From positions 1-7,693 of the forward strand of contig CANFJD010000134.1 of assembly GCA_947447315.1 (NCBI GenBank): DNA of 7,693 nt. Reading direction: 5' to 3'. This DNA comes from Fimbriimonadaceae bacterium (lineage in GTDB: Bacteria > Armatimonadota > Fimbriimonadia > Fimbriimonadales > Fimbriimonadaceae). The stretch's first letter is position 1. Each line of letters opens with the position of its first letter. The position numbers were made by a program, and so were the translations under genes. Under the pieces are notes generated by a model that worked only from the letters and a program-made list of their open reading frames with translations, searched no databases and was not told the origin of the DNA. Positions 6,193-7,693 of this stretch are shown here, one piece after another.

Positions 6193-7128
6193 TTAGCGAA
6201 GAAGAGACGAGCCAGGGATTTCGGGCAACGACCGTAACTCAGACGGCACCAACCCCAAATATTCCTTGACGGATTCTCGAAGGCCTTGAGTTGTGCCGAA
6301 ACCGCACTTCTGAGCGATGCTATCGACAGATAGCTCGCTGACGAGCAACATCTTGACGGCAGACTCGGTGCGGCAGCGATCGACAAATTCGTGGAATCCG
6401 TATCCAACGATGCTCTTGAAAATGCGGGAAAAGTGGAAAGGCGAGTAGCCGGCCCGATCGGATGCTTCGCGCAGCGGCCAAGAGCCGGCAGGATTTTCCC
6501 GAACGCTGGCGATGAGTTCGCTCATGGACTCTGGCATGTTCACGGGCAGAGAGGCGAGTTGCATCTCGTCGGACCCGGTCATGAGTTTGCCAACACATTC
6601 GTAGATGACGGAGAAAACTTCGAGTTCAGTTACCGCGGATTCTCGGGCGGTGGTTTGTTTGAGGCGATCAATCGCACCCAGGAAATGCGGATTAATGGGC
6701 TTGACTCCGAGAGTTCGGGATTCGCCTTTCTCGTTCTTGGGGGCATGGCGACCGGTCATCCACTCTTCGAGCATAAGGGTGTTTCGGCCAGACCACGATA
6801 GAACGATTGTTTCGTGCTCCCCACGTGCCGCCTGAACAAGCAGCCTTGCGTTGCGAACGTACACGAGACTTTGCGGTGGAATGAGAGTTAAGCGGCCTAA
6901 CATGCCGGTTCGGGCAATCAGGGTCCCTTTAAGGTTGACCGCCAGAAGATTCGATCCGAGCGGAACCTCGAGCGTCCCCATCGAAGTTTTTCCGGCCGTC
7001 CCAGTATAGAGGTCATGCCGGATGTTACTCATCCCATATGCATCTGTTCTCTGGAACCACGTTCCCTGGGAGCCACAGTCAAAACTCAAAGAGACGTATT
7101 GATCCACCGATTCCGTTCGCACCGCCAT
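6193..7128 (-). CDS. AraC-family transcriptional regulator
   Basis: A cytoplasmic DNA-binding regulator of 311 residues. The C-terminal ~95 residues hold the two helix-turn-helix units of the AraC/XylS family: WPLREASDRAGYSPFHFSRI followed by FKSIVGYGFHEFV (~217-249), and SVDSIAQKCGFGTTQGLRES (~267-286) followed by LGLVPSELR. The N-terminal ~200 residues contain a beta-rich section (~50-115), as expected for a cupin-like sensor, but its ligand cannot be read. I prefer ATG 7128, which has AGGAAG five bases upstream. The in-frame GTG 7143 overlaps the predicted -10 box and so is unlikely. The gene is divergent from asd (86-base gap) and convergent with the lipoprotein gene. AraC regulators often control a divergent neighbour, but asd is a housekeeping gene and no operator repeat was recognised, so the target is open. 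Confidence 0.9.
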   Translation of the reverse strand: MAVRTESVDQYVSLSFDCGSQGTWFQRTDAYGMSNIRHDLYTGTAGKTSMGTLEVPLGSNLLAVNLKGTLIARTGMLGRLTLIPPQSLVYVRNARLLVQAARGEHETIVLSWSGRNTLMLEEWMTGRHAPKNEKGESRTLGVKPINPHFLGAIDRLKQTTARESAVTELEVFSVIYECVGKLMTGSDEMQLASLPVNMPESMSELIASVRENPAGSWPLREASDRAGYSPFHFSRIFKSIVGYGFHEFVDRCRTESAVKMLLVSELSVDSIAQKCGFGTTQGLRESVKEYLGLVPSELRSLPEIPGSSLLR

Positions 7129-7141
7129 TAAACTTCCTAGC

Positions 7142-7171
7142 ACATTACCAAGTTTCTATCTACCTGGTCAA
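7142..7171 (-). promoter_or_regulatory. Sigma70-like promoter of the AraC-type gene (TTGACC - 18 - TAATGT)
   Basis: On the minus strand, TTGACC (7171-7166) and TAATGT (7147-7142) are separated by 18 bases. Each is close to the housekeeping consensus, making this the best -35/-10 pair in the window. The predicted start of transcription, about 7135, leaves roughly a 7-base leader before ATG 7128. The AGGAAG at 7138-7133 would then be only partly in the mRNA. Confidence 0.6.
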
Positions 7172-7200
7172 CGAGATAACAGCGTAGCACAAGATTTTTG

Positions 7201-7220
7201 GGTATCACCTTGTGGTGACC
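7201..7220 (+). promoter_or_regulatory. Small inverted repeat enclosing the asd start codon
   Basis: GGT (7201-7203) pairs with ACC (7218-7220), and CACC (7206-7209) pairs with GGTG (7214-7217), around a TTGT loop with a two-base AT bulge. The GTG start at 7215-7217 lies in the 3' arm. If the transcript begins upstream of 7201, folding would hide the start codon. If it begins near 7215, the repeat acts only in DNA or is chance. TATCAC (7203-7208) is also a possible weak -10 box. Confidence 0.3.
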
Positions 7221-7693
7221 AAGGAATTTGACGTCGCAATCATTGGCGCGACGGGTGCAGTTGGGGCAGAATTTGTTGATTTGTTCGCAAAAAGACATTT
7301 TCCAATCAAAAATTTACGTCTCTTGGCGAGTTCGCGATCAGTTGGTAAGCAGATCGCATTTCAAGAAAAAATCATCACCGTTTCGGAAGCGGACATAAAT
7401 TCCGTAAAAGGCGCCGACATCGTTTTCTTTTCGGCAGGAGCGGAACGGTCGCGAAGGCTCGCTCCTGGCGCCGTAGAGCAAGGTTCGTTAGTGATCGACA
7501 ATTCCAGTGCATTCAGGATGGATCCGACTGTGCCGCTGGTTGTGCCCGAGGTTAATCCTGACGTTTTGACCTTGAATACCCGCCTTATTTCGGTGCCGAA
7601 CTGCACCGCAATTATTTTGGTGGTCGCAGTGAATCCTTTGCGCTCTTTGGGCACGATCGACCGACTCATCGTAAGCACATACCAGAGCGCAAG
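7215..7693 (+). CDS. asd: Aspartate-semialdehyde dehydrogenase, N-terminal part (runs off the window)
   Basis: Asd reduces aspartyl phosphate to aspartate semialdehyde with NADPH, the branch point to lysine/diaminopimelate, threonine and methionine in the cytoplasm. The 159 codons present cover the NADP-binding Rossmann domain, with FDVAIIGATGAVGAEFVDLF at residues 5-24, LRLLASSRSVGK (34-45), DIVFFSAGAERSR (68-80) and IDNSSAFRMD (94-103). They reach the catalytic Cys130 in VPNCTAI. The family usually reads NCST or NCTT here, so Ala after Thr is a mild variant. The C-terminal dimerisation and substrate part, about 180 residues, lies beyond base 7693. The start is one of two adjacent GTG codons, 7212 or 7215. 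I chose 7215 because the protein then begins TKEFDVAIIGATG; the difference is one residue. No clear Shine-Dalgarno site is present. Confidence 0.95.
   Translation, partial: MTKEFDVAIIGATGAVGAEFVDLFAKRHFPIKNLRLLASSRSVGKQIAFQEKIITVSEADINSVKGADIVFFSAGAERSRRLAPGAVEQGSLVIDNSSAFRMDPTVPLVVPEVNPDVLTLNTRLISVPNCTAIILVVAVNPLRSLGTIDRLIVSTYQSA

Noticed and set aside
7129..7143. GTG 7143 as start of the AraC-type gene
   Set aside because: It falls within the predicted -10 hexamer TAATGT. ATG 7128 has AGGAAG at good spacing and loses only five residues.
7361..7678. Minus-strand frame of 105 codons opposite asd
   Set aside because: It overlaps well-conserved asd motifs, including the catalytic Cys region. 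Its Thr/Ser-rich product matches nothing I recognise.

Overview
The window is ordinary chromosomal coding sequence of moderate-to-high GC from a bacterium. It holds seven protein genes packed with short gaps, and shows no mobile element, CRISPR array, tRNA or rRNA. Stand-alone prepilin-type proteins, a Thr-rich PD40/TolB-like lipoprotein, GTG/TTG starts and few clear Shine-Dalgarno sites would fit Armatimonadota (Fimbriimonas-like) or a similar environmental lineage. This placement is inference only.

Layout. On the left edge (1-562, minus) is the 5' part of a gene for a secreted protein with a signal peptide. It is divergent from carA (645-1745, plus; glutaminase subunit of carbamoyl-phosphate synthase). 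Convergent with carA is a gene for a prepilin-like protein (1764-2360, minus). Divergent from that is a half-length carB (2460-4070, plus) encoding only the C-terminal synthetase half plus the MGS allosteric domain. Three bases after carB comes a nitrilase-superfamily amidohydrolase gene (4074-4904, plus), probably in the same transcript. Next is a lipoprotein with a Thr-rich repeat linker and a WD40/PD40-like propeller (4940-6139, plus). It converges on an AraC-family regulator (6193-7128, minus) across a strong inverted repeat, a likely bidirectional terminator. The right edge holds the 5' part of asd, aspartate-semialdehyde dehydrogenase (7215-7693, plus), divergent from the regulator.

How they work together. 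CarA frees ammonia from glutamine and passes it to the large subunit, making carbamoyl phosphate for pyrimidines and arginine. Here only the carbamate-phosphorylating half of the large subunit is present, and it is separated from carA by an opposite-strand gene. The nitrilase-type enzyme beside carB may act in nitrogen or amide metabolism, but its substrate is unknown. Asd supplies lysine, threonine, methionine and diaminopimelate synthesis. The other genes are envelope or regulatory genes with no clear link to these pathways.

The most notable signals are: the split carB; the same GGGTACCCT palindrome 9-11 bases before both carA and carB; TANNNT -10-like boxes so close to several start codons that transcripts would be leaderless or nearly so; and a pentapeptide repeat that is exact in protein but scrambled in codons. 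I did not find a clearly new multi-gene system.
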